In this document: positions 42,452-50,663 of the stretch, one piece after another | How the letters are laid out: each line of letters begins with the position of its first letter | Numbering within the stretch: the first letter of the stretch is position 1 | Assembly (NCBI GenBank): GCA_017620375.1 | Contig: JAFZQN010000104.1 | Coordinates: forward strand, 1 to 53,176 | DNA length: 53,176 nucleotides | Direction of reading: 5' to 3' | Origin: Lachnospiraceae bacterium | GTDB lineage: Bacteria; Bacillota; Clostridia; Lachnospirales; Lachnospiraceae | The notes under the pieces: model-generated | Seen by the model: the letters and a program-made list of their open reading frames with translations, nothing else | Told to the model about the DNA's origin: nothing | The model's database searches: none | Position numbers and translations under genes: made by a program

Positions 42452-42775
42452 GACAATGGGGACGGTTCCGTTTGTCACCAATTATCTGACGGACTCGTAT
42501 GATCCGACCATGTAAGAACCATCATCGCTACGCAGGGATATTTATATGCGGGCTTATTCATATCTGCACTTCGGACGCTTGCAAGCGTCCGTCCGCCCGA
42601 TGCCGGACGGACTTGTGCTACGCTCAAAAACCGGTTTGGATAACCGGTTTTTGCCTTGTTACGATATGATAATACCGCAAAATATCCACTGCTAGCTTTA
42701 AGTTCTTACATGGAACGGATCACACGAGTCCTGTTCATGTAAAAAAAAGCAAATGGAAACCGTCCCTTTGAAATC
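42452..42775 (+). repeat. Long imperfect palindrome, copy 2 (REP-like ends)
   Basis: About 320 bp of self-complementary DNA in the gap between convergent genes; no plausible ORF. Outer arms: GGGGACGGTTCC (42458-) with GGAAACCGTCCC (42755-). Next GGACTCGT with ACGAGTCC and CATGTAAGAAC with GTTCTTACATG. Centre: hairpin A (42587-42595 with 42604-42612) and hairpin B (42626-42636 with 42642-42652), joined by TTGTGCTACGCTC. A further perfect palindrome, GGACGCTTGCAAGCGTCC, lies at 42573-42590. Compare copy 1 at 10418-10772. The GGGGACGGTTC end resembles REP-type sequences associated in some Clostridia with RAYT-type transposases, though none is here. Confidence 0.87.
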
Positions 42776-42784
42776 TTTTAAATA

Positions 42785-43852
42785 TCAAGACAAGTCATAC
42801 GCGTCGAAATACAGAAGATTACCTCTCTTTAATGTGATCCTTACATGGTAATTACCTTTTTCGCCGTAATACTGGTTTTCGTTATCGTCATAATTGCCTG
42901 TAAAGCCGGCTTCTTTAAGTTCTTCTATATATTTCATAAAATAATCTTTTGTAACTGTACCTACAGTAAGACGGACAGAAGAGTTGGAGAGTGATTCCAC
43001 GTTTATCTTGTCGGCTTCGGGGGCAGGTACATCCTGCAGACCACCGGATCTGGGCCAGTAAAAGTCGGTGAATTCCAAGGCTTTTTCAAGTGTTACGTTA
43101 ACCTCGCTGTCATAATAGAAGGACAGCTCAAGTTCATCACCGTTTTCGTTATATGCAACGTATTTGTAATCCTTATAGAACGGATCGATATCGTATCCGG
43201 CTTTTTTACAGGCTTTAATATAATTTTCAAAGCCTGATTTATCTGTATCAAGTAGTCTTGCATGGAAATATTTATCCGTGTTGTAGACATCTTTAGTTGT
43301 CTGTTCAGGCTCGGGCAGATCGCTTCCCATACCGATGGTAGGCCAGGGATCAGGCTCTTTATTGTCACGTCTGTTTTTACTGCTCGGTGTTTCTATCATA
43401 AGAGCTATAAACCAGACGATAACGAGTGACAGGGTAATACCTGCTAGTATGCTCGATACTATTGACAGTTTCGGTTTATTCTGTGATTTTCCGGCTACTT
43501 TGAATATTATGGCAAATAGTATGCAGGCAAACTGAAGCAGACTAACGGTACCTAACATATAAGAGCCGGAATCAAACCCGTAACAGGCGAATATGATAAA
43601 TATAAGTGCCGCAATGGAAAAGAATACAAGCGAAAGTGCATATTTTATGGATGAATCGGTCTGATTGCCTTTAAGGGTCTCTTTAATCTGCCTGGTGTCA
43701 GCCCTGACGCCGCTTAAAGCATCGTCCAGCATTTCCTGGAGTTCATCCTTTGATAAACTGTCAAAAGGTTCGATAGTACCGCAGAATGGACATATAAAAA
43801 GCTCACGTTCTTTATCTACGGCCATAATTCCGCCGCATTGTTTACATGTCAT
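42785..43852 (-). CDS. Zinc-ribbon membrane protein
   Basis: 355 aa. The N-terminal zinc ribbon is MTCKQCGGIMAVDKERELFI then CPFCG (two CxxC pairs, about residues 3-22). Three TM helices lie at about 68-88, 95-115 and 128-152. A C-terminal domain of about 190 residues has repeated alpha-beta blocks such as YIEELKEAGFTGNYDD and YHVRITLKRGN; a DUF6591-like domain is possible. GGAGAAATGAGG precedes the start. Convergent with the deacetylase gene across the palindrome. Function unknown. Confidence 0.85.
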   Translation of the reverse strand: MTCKQCGGIMAVDKERELFICPFCGTIEPFDSLSKDELQEMLDDALSGVRADTRQIKETLKGNQTDSSIKYALSLVFFSIAALIFIIFACYGFDSGSYMLGTVSLLQFACILFAIIFKVAGKSQNKPKLSIVSSILAGITLSLVIVWFIALMIETPSSKNRRDNKEPDPWPTIGMGSDLPEPEQTTKDVYNTDKYFHARLLDTDKSGFENYIKACKKAGYDIDPFYKDYKYVAYNENGDELELSFYYDSEVNVTLEKALEFTDFYWPRSGGLQDVPAPEADKINVESLSNSSVRLTVGTVTKDYFMKYIEELKEAGFTGNYDDNENQYYGEKGNYHVRITLKRGNLLYFDAYDLS

Positions 43853-43925
43853 ATTATCCTCATTTCTCCGTGTAAGACCACGGCTAAGGTATTTTGATCA
43901 TCGTATTGGATAACAATCGTGTGAT

Positions 43926-43954
43926 ATTTTATCATATATTGGGATTTTAATCAA
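43926..43954 (-). promoter_or_regulatory. Promoter of the zinc-ribbon membrane protein
   Basis: On the minus strand, TTGATT (43949-43954) and TAAAAT (43926-43931) are separated by exactly 17 bp. Expected leader about 65 nt to the ATG at 43852. Confidence 0.7.
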
Positions 43955-44009
43955 GTTTAGCATTATATACAGTATAACATAGCACTATATGTGGAAATTT
44001 GTTTAATAT

Positions 44010-44038
44010 TTGACTTGTTCACGAAAACGATTTATGTT
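44010..44038 (+). promoter_or_regulatory. Promoter of the lipoprotein leader
   Basis: TTGACT at 44010-44015, 17-bp spacer, TATGTT at 44033-44038. It initiates a leader of about 130 nt that contains the two hairpins at 44058-44108. Confidence 0.6.
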
Positions 44039-44057
44039 AATATATTACGTAGCATTT

Positions 44058-44108
44058 ACGGAAAAAGTTCCGTTTAAACCGCTCATGATAACGGTTTATT
44101 ATTTTTTT
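44058..44108 (+). promoter_or_regulatory. Candidate leader attenuator: two hairpins and a U-tract
   Basis: ACGGAA/TTCCGT (44058-44063, 44068-44073) forms a first hairpin. It is followed at once by TAAACCG/CGGTTTA (44075-44081, 44092-44098) with TTATTTTTTT after it, which looks like a terminator. Both lie between a promoter and the lipoprotein gene. A short, unclassified regulatory leader, or a small RNA ending there, is possible. No known riboswitch consensus was recognised. Confidence 0.5.
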
Positions 44109-44175
44109 AAAAGTGCGATAATGGGGCTATGAAGTAGTGTAGTTGATTATTCACTAAGAAAGGAATATCGAGAGT

Positions 44176-45465
44176 ATGACAAACTTGATCAAAGCCTTTT
44201 TGGGCTTATTGTTAAGCGTTATCCTTCTTACAGGATGCAGCAAATCGGATGATAACGCAAATGATGGAGGAAAGGATAATAACGCGACTGTAACAAATGC
44301 TGTTACACAAGGCGGACAGAAGACAGGAGATATCACTCCTCAGATTGGTAAGGATGTTGATATTTCAAATCTTGATGAAGCAACACTTAAGATCTATCCC
44401 GAAGAGAAAAAGTATTCGATGTATTTTTATAACGCTAAGGAGATATCTGATGAGGTATTTTACAAGGAGCCTGAAGAGGAGATAGGCGGAGATCCTTTTA
44501 TCATCAAGGGTATCATCCTTGAAGATATGGATAATATTGATTTTGCACTTGATCTTACCGAGCATGGTCAGTTATTAAAGGGCATGGATGTTACTACTAA
44601 GGCATTTAAGATCCAGACTGACAGGGGTCAGGTGATCTTGGCCGATGTGCTTCCTTACAACGCTCAGTTTTTGAGAGAAGATGCAGGAAAGGACGTTTAC
44701 CAGTTTCAGTATTACAACTGCTTATTTAACAATCTTTCATTATATAAGACTTACCCTGAAGTAGGAGATGCCGGAAAGTTTTACGGTTTCTACATGGGCT
44801 ATGATGAGGCAAATGCCTGCCCTGTATTTACATATGGTGTGTCTGCTCTTGCCAGAGCAGCTTTTTTCCAAGCCGATTATGTAAAATACCATTCAGACGT
44901 AACAAAGCATTACAAATACAGGAATTATATAGAATTTGATTATCCTGTAGGTTGGTCAGAGCCTTTTGAAGCTGGAAGCGAAAAAGATTTTTATTTCGGC
45001 GGTAACCTCGGTGTATTTGGTATCATGGATTACGAAATGGAAGATATGTCACTTGATGATGCCGTAGATATGATGATAGCACAATATACGGGAGAAGGCT
45101 TTGAAGATTACCTGCCTGATGATTTTGACGAAGATTTAAGTGAAATGACTGCTGAATTCGTTCAAGCACCGATGTTTAAACTTTATGATCATGAATACAT
45201 AACAGTTGGCCAAAACAATGATATCCGCGGTCATGTATTCAGAATATCCAGATTCGTTAATGATTCATATTGGGAGGATGAAGACGTATATATCATCCAG
45301 TCAAAGAAAGTACTTGTTGCAATCTACAAGATTTATTTCATAAGACGAAGCTTAGATGAGCCGGATGCACCTATACCTGCAGATTCCGAATATGTTGATG
45401 TATATAACTTAAACGAAGAAGAATTTGAAAAGGTATTAAAGACTATTACACTGTGTGGTTATTGA
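44176..45465 (+). CDS. Lipoprotein of unknown function
   Basis: 429 aa. Signal peptide with lipobox LTGC (residues about 18-21), followed by a short Asn/Asp-rich linker. The mature part is about 400 residues, with a beta-rich, acidic and Tyr-rich composition and no recognised domain; it contains EYITVGQNNDIRGHVFRISR and WEDEDVYIIQSKKVLVAIYK. The start is preceded by AAAGGAA, a moderate site. Ends at the bidirectional terminator at 45520. Related proteins are probably limited to this bacterial family. Confidence 0.82.
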   Translation: MTNLIKAFLGLLLSVILLTGCSKSDDNANDGGKDNNATVTNAVTQGGQKTGDITPQIGKDVDISNLDEATLKIYPEEKKYSMYFYNAKEISDEVFYKEPEEEIGGDPFIIKGIILEDMDNIDFALDLTEHGQLLKGMDVTTKAFKIQTDRGQVILADVLPYNAQFLREDAGKDVYQFQYYNCLFNNLSLYKTYPEVGDAGKFYGFYMGYDEANACPVFTYGVSALARAAFFQADYVKYHSDVTKHYKYRNYIEFDYPVGWSEPFEAGSEKDFYFGGNLGVFGIMDYEMEDMSLDDAVDMMIAQYTGEGFEDYLPDDFDEDLSEMTAEFVQAPMFKLYDHEYITVGQNNDIRGHVFRISRFVNDSYWEDEDVYIIQSKKVLVAIYKIYFIRRSLDEPDAPIPADSEYVDVYNLNEEEFEKVLKTITLCGY

Positions 45466-45519
45466 TGACAGATTAAAGATAAAGGATCAATAAGTTTATA
45501 TTTATAAAGGAATGCAAAG

Positions 45520-45550
45520 TAAAACGGGTCGAGTTGATCGGCCCGTTTTA
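45520..45550 (+). terminator. Bidirectional terminator between convergent genes
   Basis: TAAAACGGGTCGA (45520-45532) pairs with TCGGCCCGTTTTA (45538-45550) around the loop GTTGA. A/T-rich flanks lie on both sides, so it can stop both the lipoprotein gene and the minus-strand operon. Confidence 0.9.
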
Positions 45551-45616
45551 TTAATAAATATAGCCTGGGAAATCCAAGGGGAGAGCAATATTATCCTTCC
45601 CGATTTCAAATATACA

Positions 45617-46621
45617 TTATTTCGCTAAATCAAGGTTTAACGAAATAATACCTTGGTTTTTGACCGAAAACAGGCTTTTGGCCCTTTCTAAGCTATAGCC
45701 CGGGTATTTCTCCTTAAAATACTTTTCCTTAGCTAAGGCATCTGTATAATATCTTAAACCAAGTTCAAAACATATTTTATTAAATACATCGCCTATATTA
45801 TTAATTTCATTCCGGATATCTTCACACATCTTATCATTATCCGATATACTCAGATATCCGTTGATCAATTGTTTTGCTTTTGATATGTTTAACTCACCGT
45901 CATCTATACAACACGACCTGATACAGTCAGCTACATCTTCAAGCCATGAACCGTTCATTATCGTATCAAAATCTATAAAGCCGATTACCTTATCGTCTTT
46001 AAATAAAATGTTCGCCAGCTTAGCGTCTCCATGCACCACAGAATCCTTTACCGGATCTATGCTTAACATTTTATCTATATTATCGTCTATCGCTTTATCA
46101 ATCGTCTTATCGATGTTTTCTTTGCACAGTTCATCGCTGTTACGCAGTTTAACGTACGTATCATAATAATACTTTAAGTCATGCAGATGCGGATATACGG
46201 CCCTGGGACTTTCCTTTATCTCTCTTAATGTCATATGCAGCTTAGACAGCCCCTGTCCCACAAAGAACAATTGTTCGATTTTTAACGGTACGCTTTTTAT
46301 TTCGCTGTCTATATATTTGTACATACGCCAGCGACAGCTGTTTTCATCGGTAAAAAAGCGTTTTCCGGACGTGTTTTTAAGCCATACCGGGTAATAAATC
46401 CCGTTTTTATCGAGTATATCAGCATATAGCTCGTAATTATAATCAAATTTGGCAGTATCCAGCTTGTCACCCACACGTTGGACCACGTATTTACCTTCTG
46501 CGGTGTCTGCCAGAAACGTGTCGTTTATATGACCGTCACCTAACGGAAATGCCGATAAAACGGGGCTTTCCGTGTAATTACGGCATATATTTGTAAGTAA
46601 ATCCTTATAATCCTTGGACAT
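45617..46621 (-). CDS. Phosphotransferase family protein (NahK-like)
   Basis: 334 aa from ATG at 46621, with GTGGTGG six bases upstream; a GTG at 46633 would add four residues. Motifs: GDGHIND near the start, VVHGDAKLANILF as the catalytic loop, and DFDTIMNGSWLEDVADCIR as the metal-binding segment. The C-terminal block is CFELGLRYYTDALA. This layout resembles N-acetylhexosamine 1-kinase (NahK), so the substrate is probably an aminosugar. Last gene of the minus-strand operon, before the terminator. Confidence 0.8.
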   Translation of the reverse strand: MSKDYKDLLTNICRNYTESPVLSAFPLGDGHINDTFLADTAEGKYVVQRVGDKLDTAKFDYNYELYADILDKNGIYYPVWLKNTSGKRFFTDENSCRWRMYKYIDSEIKSVPLKIEQLFFVGQGLSKLHMTLREIKESPRAVYPHLHDLKYYYDTYVKLRNSDELCKENIDKTIDKAIDDNIDKMLSIDPVKDSVVHGDAKLANILFKDDKVIGFIDFDTIMNGSWLEDVADCIRSCCIDDGELNISKAKQLINGYLSISDNDKMCEDIRNEINNIGDVFNKICFELGLRYYTDALAKEKYFKEKYPGYSLERAKSLFSVKNQGIISLNLDLAK

Positions 46622-46635
46622 ATTATCCACCACGT

Positions 46636-47613
46636 TTACCTATATCCTATTTCTTTTAACACACGGTCGATCAGCTCGGCGTTCTTGATCGAAAATGCAG
46701 GTGTTACATACGGTTTCTCGCTATATAATATGCAGCGGCTCATGTTTTCTATCTCTAACGAATAATTCTGCGGTACAGAGATCTTTCTTTCAGTAACGCC
46801 TTTATTTGTATATATCTTATATGATACTTCGCCGGCCTGATTGTATTCAACATCGGATCTGATGGAGCCTTTGGTTCCGTGGATATATAATCTGTCAAAT
46901 CTGGAATTGGTATTCTCGCCCAGTATCATACCTACGTTAAATGATGCTCGGGCACCGTTCTCAAAACGGATTATACCGGCTGTGTTACTGTCCACTCCCA
47001 GATCGGTAAATTCAGCTACAGCCTTAACATATTCGGGTTCGGAATCGATAAGTGACAGGATCATCGTGGTACAATAGCATCCAAGGTCATACATGGCTCC
47101 TCCGCCGAACTCCTTATGCAGACGGAAATCCTCCTTGTAGCCCTGTGTGATAAATGCAGATTCTACGTAATCCACATCGCCGATCAGACCGCTTTCTATA
47201 TCTGCCTTAAGGCTTTTTACATAAGGACTGTGCAGATATGCGTATGCTTCCATAAGGTGTACGCCGCATTCTGATGCTGTAGCAAACATTTCGGTGACTT
47301 CATCCGCATTAAGTGCCAGGGGCTTTTCACAGAGCACGTGTTTACCTGCCTGCAGACATGCCTTAACCCATTTTAAATGTATGTCATTGGGTAAAGGAAT
47401 ATACACCGCCTGAATATCTTTATCACCAATTAATTCATCATAGCTGTTATATGCTACTTCAAATCCGTATTTATCCTTAAACATCTGAACTTTTTCGGGA
47501 TTTCTGCCGGCTATGGCATACATATCGCAGCTTTCCGAAAGCTTCATGCCCGGTATAGTTCCGTAAGTGCAGATATTTGCTGTTCCGAGTATTCCCCATT
47601 TAACTTTTCCCAT
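46636..47613 (-). CDS. Gfo/Idh/MocA family oxidoreductase
   Basis: 325 aa NAD(P)-dependent sugar dehydrogenase. N-terminal Rossmann fold: KWGILGTANICTYGTIPGMK. Next AVYIPLPNDIHLKWVKACLQ and HVLCEKPLAL, the family signature with its Lys. The C-terminal alpha/beta domain includes GGAMYDLGCYC. AAAGAGGAGAAAAC precedes the start. It lies in one operon with the SDR protein and the NahK-like kinase, suggesting sugar modification. Confidence 0.93.
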   Translation of the reverse strand: MGKVKWGILGTANICTYGTIPGMKLSESCDMYAIAGRNPEKVQMFKDKYGFEVAYNSYDELIGDKDIQAVYIPLPNDIHLKWVKACLQAGKHVLCEKPLALNADEVTEMFATASECGVHLMEAYAYLHSPYVKSLKADIESGLIGDVDYVESAFITQGYKEDFRLHKEFGGGAMYDLGCYCTTMILSLIDSEPEYVKAVAEFTDLGVDSNTAGIIRFENGARASFNVGMILGENTNSRFDRLYIHGTKGSIRSDVEYNQAGEVSYKIYTNKGVTERKISVPQNYSLEIENMSRCILYSEKPYVTPAFSIKNAELIDRVLKEIGYR

Positions 47614-47666
47614 GTTTTCTCCTCTTTATACGTAGGCTATTTATAGTAAAGATTACTCTCTCACTT

Positions 47667-48416
47667 TTATTTGTTATAAGGTGAGGCGTAGCCTTCAGCC
47701 TTCTTTACGGCATCCTCTAAACTCATACCCTTAAAGTCCTGTGCTCCGAACAGTCTGCCGGATTTACCGTCATTGACAAATGCACCGACTACGATACCGG
47801 GTATGGTGGATTCGGGTGCGTTAGGTGCGTTGGGACCACCCAGATCGGTACGGCACCAGCCGGGATCTGCAAGTGAAATAATGACATCAGAGCCGTTAAG
47901 CTTATAGCCAAGATCTATAGTTACTTTGTTGAGTGCAGCCTTACTTGCCGAATATCCTGCCTGTTCAGCTTCCAAAGCAATACCGCTTGTGGTATTGACT
48001 ATTCTTCCGAAACCGCGTTCTATCATCTTAGGCAGATAATGATAACATATCTTCATGGGAGCCATGGTATTGATAAGAAAACTCTTATCGTAGTCCTCAA
48101 TAGGTGTAGCCAGATAATCTGTTCTGTATGCTATCTGCAGACCTGCGTTGTTAAGTACTACATCAACTACTGCCCCACAATCGTCAATGTATTTAAGCAT
48201 GGCATCAACTTCAGCCATATTTGACAGCTCAGCTGATACGCTGAAAGCATTTACTCCTTTTGCCAGAACCTCTTCGAGCACTCTCTTTGTGCCTTCCTTG
48301 GTCCTTGAATGCAGGATAAGGTTACAGCCCTGATCGGCCATAAAAAGAGCCGAAAGTCTGCCTATACCCCTGCTTGCCCCTGTGATCAACACCCATTTTT
48401 CTTTTAATTCAAGCAT
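47667..48416 (-). CDS. Short-chain dehydrogenase/reductase
   Basis: 249 aa SDR. The cofactor motif TGASRGIG is at about residues 12-19, NNAG at about 89-92, and the active site Ser-Tyr-Lys is in TTSGIALEAEQAGYSASKAA (YSASK). The substrate is unknown. The start follows ACCGGAGGT, but this site is base-paired with the end of the upstream gene; see the hairpin at 48424-48461. It is 53 bp from the Gfo/Idh/MocA gene. Confidence 0.92.
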   Translation of the reverse strand: MLELKEKWVLITGASRGIGRLSALFMADQGCNLILHSRTKEGTKRVLEEVLAKGVNAFSVSAELSNMAEVDAMLKYIDDCGAVVDVVLNNAGLQIAYRTDYLATPIEDYDKSFLINTMAPMKICYHYLPKMIERGFGRIVNTTSGIALEAEQAGYSASKAALNKVTIDLGYKLNGSDVIISLADPGWCRTDLGGPNAPNAPESTIPGIVVGAFVNDGKSGRLFGAQDFKGMSLEDAVKKAEGYASPYNK

Positions 48417-48423
48417 AAAAATA

Positions 48424-48461
48424 CCTCCGGTAATAATTTTATACCATTATAACACCGGAGG
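48424..48461 (-). promoter_or_regulatory. Hairpin pairing the SDR ribosome binding site with the upstream stop region
   Basis: On the minus-strand mRNA, CCTCCGGT (48454-48461) pairs with ACCGGAGG (48424-48431), 8 bp across a 22-nt loop. It takes in the codons just before the upstream stop and the SDR Shine-Dalgarno. TATTTTTATG follows, so it can also act as a terminator. Ribosomes finishing the upstream gene would open it. Confidence 0.45.
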
Positions 48462-49670
48462 GTCTGTATTTTCAATATCTTTTGCGGGTATTATCTTGTT
48501 GTCTTTTGGTGTATCTTTTTGATCGTCTTTTTTCTTGATCATTTCACGCCATGATGCGGTCTTCCATACAGGATCTTTATATGTATCTTTAAAAGAATGA
48601 TCATAATTTGTGTTTTTGTCTTTGCTTTTGGAATTGTGATTAAGTACTCCCACGGCGATAACAATATTGGTCACTACCATATTGGGAATACGGTCTTTTA
48701 TCAGTTCTTTTATCCGATCCCTTATCTGGGATTTGTACAGACCGATCCTGGCTTTGGGCTTATCTTCATCTTTAGCTATAAAATGAAGACCTCTTATCTG
48801 CTTTTCGATACTTAAAAGTTCCGGATAATCGGGAAAGCATGGTTCGTACTTTATCTCTACAAAGAATCTGAAAACACCGTAATCAGGAAATCTACAATCA
48901 AACGGTTCAAGCCTGAAAAATGTATCAGTGATGAAATCATGGGATGAAACTTTCCATTCGAGTTCAATATTGTTTTTATATCTCCTGTAATTGGAATCGA
49001 TCCTTTTGGTCGGATAGTCAAGCTGAACTCTGTATGACGGAATAAATAACAGTTCACTTGCCATCTGATAATATGGGTTTGTTTCAATAAGTTTTTTGGC
49101 TCTGTGTTTCGGTCTGTATTTATTATACATTTTAATGACAATAAATACTATGAGAGCTTCAACGATTAAGATTAAAAACCATTTTGCAAGAGTAGAATTA
49201 TGCTTTGAAATCTGTATGAATAATTCTACAAGATATGCTAAGACTACGAAACCTACAAGACCGAAAATTACTATCCCGCCCAATAATAAAGATCTGTCAA
49301 TTTGTTTGTTTAACTTTTTTTGGTTATCCACCATATCTGATTCAAGCTTGATAGCCCAATTGGTATGATAAGCTATGGGTTTATGCATCCGTGATCCGGA
49401 TGAATTGTATAATGATGAATATTCGTATGTCCCACTTTTCTTTGCAGCGGCAAGTCTTTCTTTAAATGTGGTAAATGTGGGATTGCTTTTTTCCGGTGTC
49501 AGCAGCTCATTATATGCTTTATAAAAATCAGGATTATGTATCTCCGGGGAGCCGTAAGCAAAGAACGTCTTCTCGCTGTGTGCAGCAGGTTCTTCTACAT
49601 ACACGGAAAGCTTAGTATCGGTTTTTATATTCTGTTTACGATCGTTCTTTTTATTGTTCTTTTTCGCCAT
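48447..49670 (-). CDS. Two-TM membrane protein of unknown function
   Basis: 407 aa. Very Lys/Asn-rich N-terminus (MAKKNNKKNDRKQN), TM helices at about 131-152 and 163-181, and a large cytoplasmic C-terminal part of about 220 residues with EIKYEPCFPDYPELLSIEKQ and RDRIKELIKDR, followed by a Lys/Asp-rich tail. No family recognised. Its start overlaps the M15 peptidase gene end by 20 bp, so the two are probably translationally coupled; a link to envelope function is only suggested by that. Confidence 0.82.
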   Translation of the reverse strand: MAKKNNKKNDRKQNIKTDTKLSVYVEEPAAHSEKTFFAYGSPEIHNPDFYKAYNELLTPEKSNPTFTTFKERLAAAKKSGTYEYSSLYNSSGSRMHKPIAYHTNWAIKLESDMVDNQKKLNKQIDRSLLLGGIVIFGLVGFVVLAYLVELFIQISKHNSTLAKWFLILIVEALIVFIVIKMYNKYRPKHRAKKLIETNPYYQMASELLFIPSYRVQLDYPTKRIDSNYRRYKNNIELEWKVSSHDFITDTFFRLEPFDCRFPDYGVFRFFVEIKYEPCFPDYPELLSIEKQIRGLHFIAKDEDKPKARIGLYKSQIRDRIKELIKDRIPNMVVTNIVIAVGVLNHNSKSKDKNTNYDHSFKDTYKDPVWKTASWREMIKKKDDQKDTPKDNKIIPAKDIENTDPPVL

Positions 49671-50649
49671 CTAAGCTCCATACGTATTTTTCGTAGTATT
49701 CTTCCAGACACAGTCCTTCCAGATAACAGGTTGTGGCAATGGCTTTTCCTACATATGTATAATGACAGTCTTCATCCATTACGCCGGTCTTTTCGGTCTT
49801 ATTACCTTCGTAGCGATGGATAAAACCGTATTTATAACAATTCTCCTTAAGCCATTTAAAGCCGTTTGCGGATGCTTCAAAATCTATGGCATACCCAGTG
49901 CGGTGCTCACTGCAGACAGCAGGTACACATATTACGCCGCCATTATGATACGGGTCGTCACCATAACCGGGATACATGTTCTCACGTCTGCGCCAATAAC
50001 GCTCCTGCGTGCTGTATTCCCTGTATCCGCCTCCTGTTTCAATAGTGTAAGTATATCCGCCTACATTGTAAGCTTCTTCGATCATCTGGCTTAAAGGTGA
50101 TATCACTTCGGCCTGAAGCCTGCAGTTTGAATCGTGGTATTTAAGTTTACTTGATACTTTGGACTTACTTAAATATATGAGGCCCTCAGGTGTACCCTGG
50201 GTATATAGCATATTAGTAAAATTGATCAAAGTACCGGGCACTACGGAAAAGGATTTGTTAGGTACATCTTCCTGTTTCACTGCCGCGGTAGCTTTACTGC
50301 TTTCGCTTTTTGTGGTGATAGGATCTTTAAAACGTACGGTATCGTATACGTAGATCTTACAGGAGTATTTCTTACCGTTTTCTCCCAAGATTACAAGTTT
50401 GGTCTTGCCCGCTCTTTTTGTTTTCACTTTACCTTTTTCGGATACTTTAGCTACAGTTTCGTCCTTTATAGTATAGCTTACGGCTTTTGTGCCTTTGAGT
50501 TTTACATAGAACTTATCTCCCACTTCGCAGACCTTTTCTTTGGCTGTGATGTAAGGCTTTGCTGCCTGTGTTTTTACAGGAAGTAAGATTATGATAAACA
50601 TCAGTGTTAGGCACAATGCCGTTACTTTTTTTACTGTGGTTTTAATCAT
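49651..50649 (-). CDS. M15 family D-alanyl-D-alanine carboxypeptidase (VanY-like) with Big_2 domain
   Basis: 332 aa, secreted: signal peptide ends about residue 29 (VKTQAAK). Big_2-like domain at about 30-110 (SYTIKDETVAKVSEKGKVKT). The M15 peptidase core has the zinc motif SEHRTGYAIDF (His and Asp ligands) and the second motif EDCHYTYVG, where the usual Trp before His is Cys. It should trim D-Ala from wall peptides. Fourteen bp from glpK on the same strand. Same Big_2 architecture as the deacetylase at 41413. Confidence 0.9.
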   Translation of the reverse strand: MIKTTVKKVTALCLTLMFIIILLPVKTQAAKPYITAKEKVCEVGDKFYVKLKGTKAVSYTIKDETVAKVSEKGKVKTKRAGKTKLVILGENGKKYSCKIYVYDTVRFKDPITTKSESSKATAAVKQEDVPNKSFSVVPGTLINFTNMLYTQGTPEGLIYLSKSKVSSKLKYHDSNCRLQAEVISPLSQMIEEAYNVGGYTYTIETGGGYREYSTQERYWRRRENMYPGYGDDPYHNGGVICVPAVCSEHRTGYAIDFEASANGFKWLKENCYKYGFIHRYEGNKTEKTGVMDEDCHYTYVGKAIATTCYLEGLCLEEYYEKYVWSLDGEKEQ

Positions 50650-50663
50650 TGATCAAATCCTCT

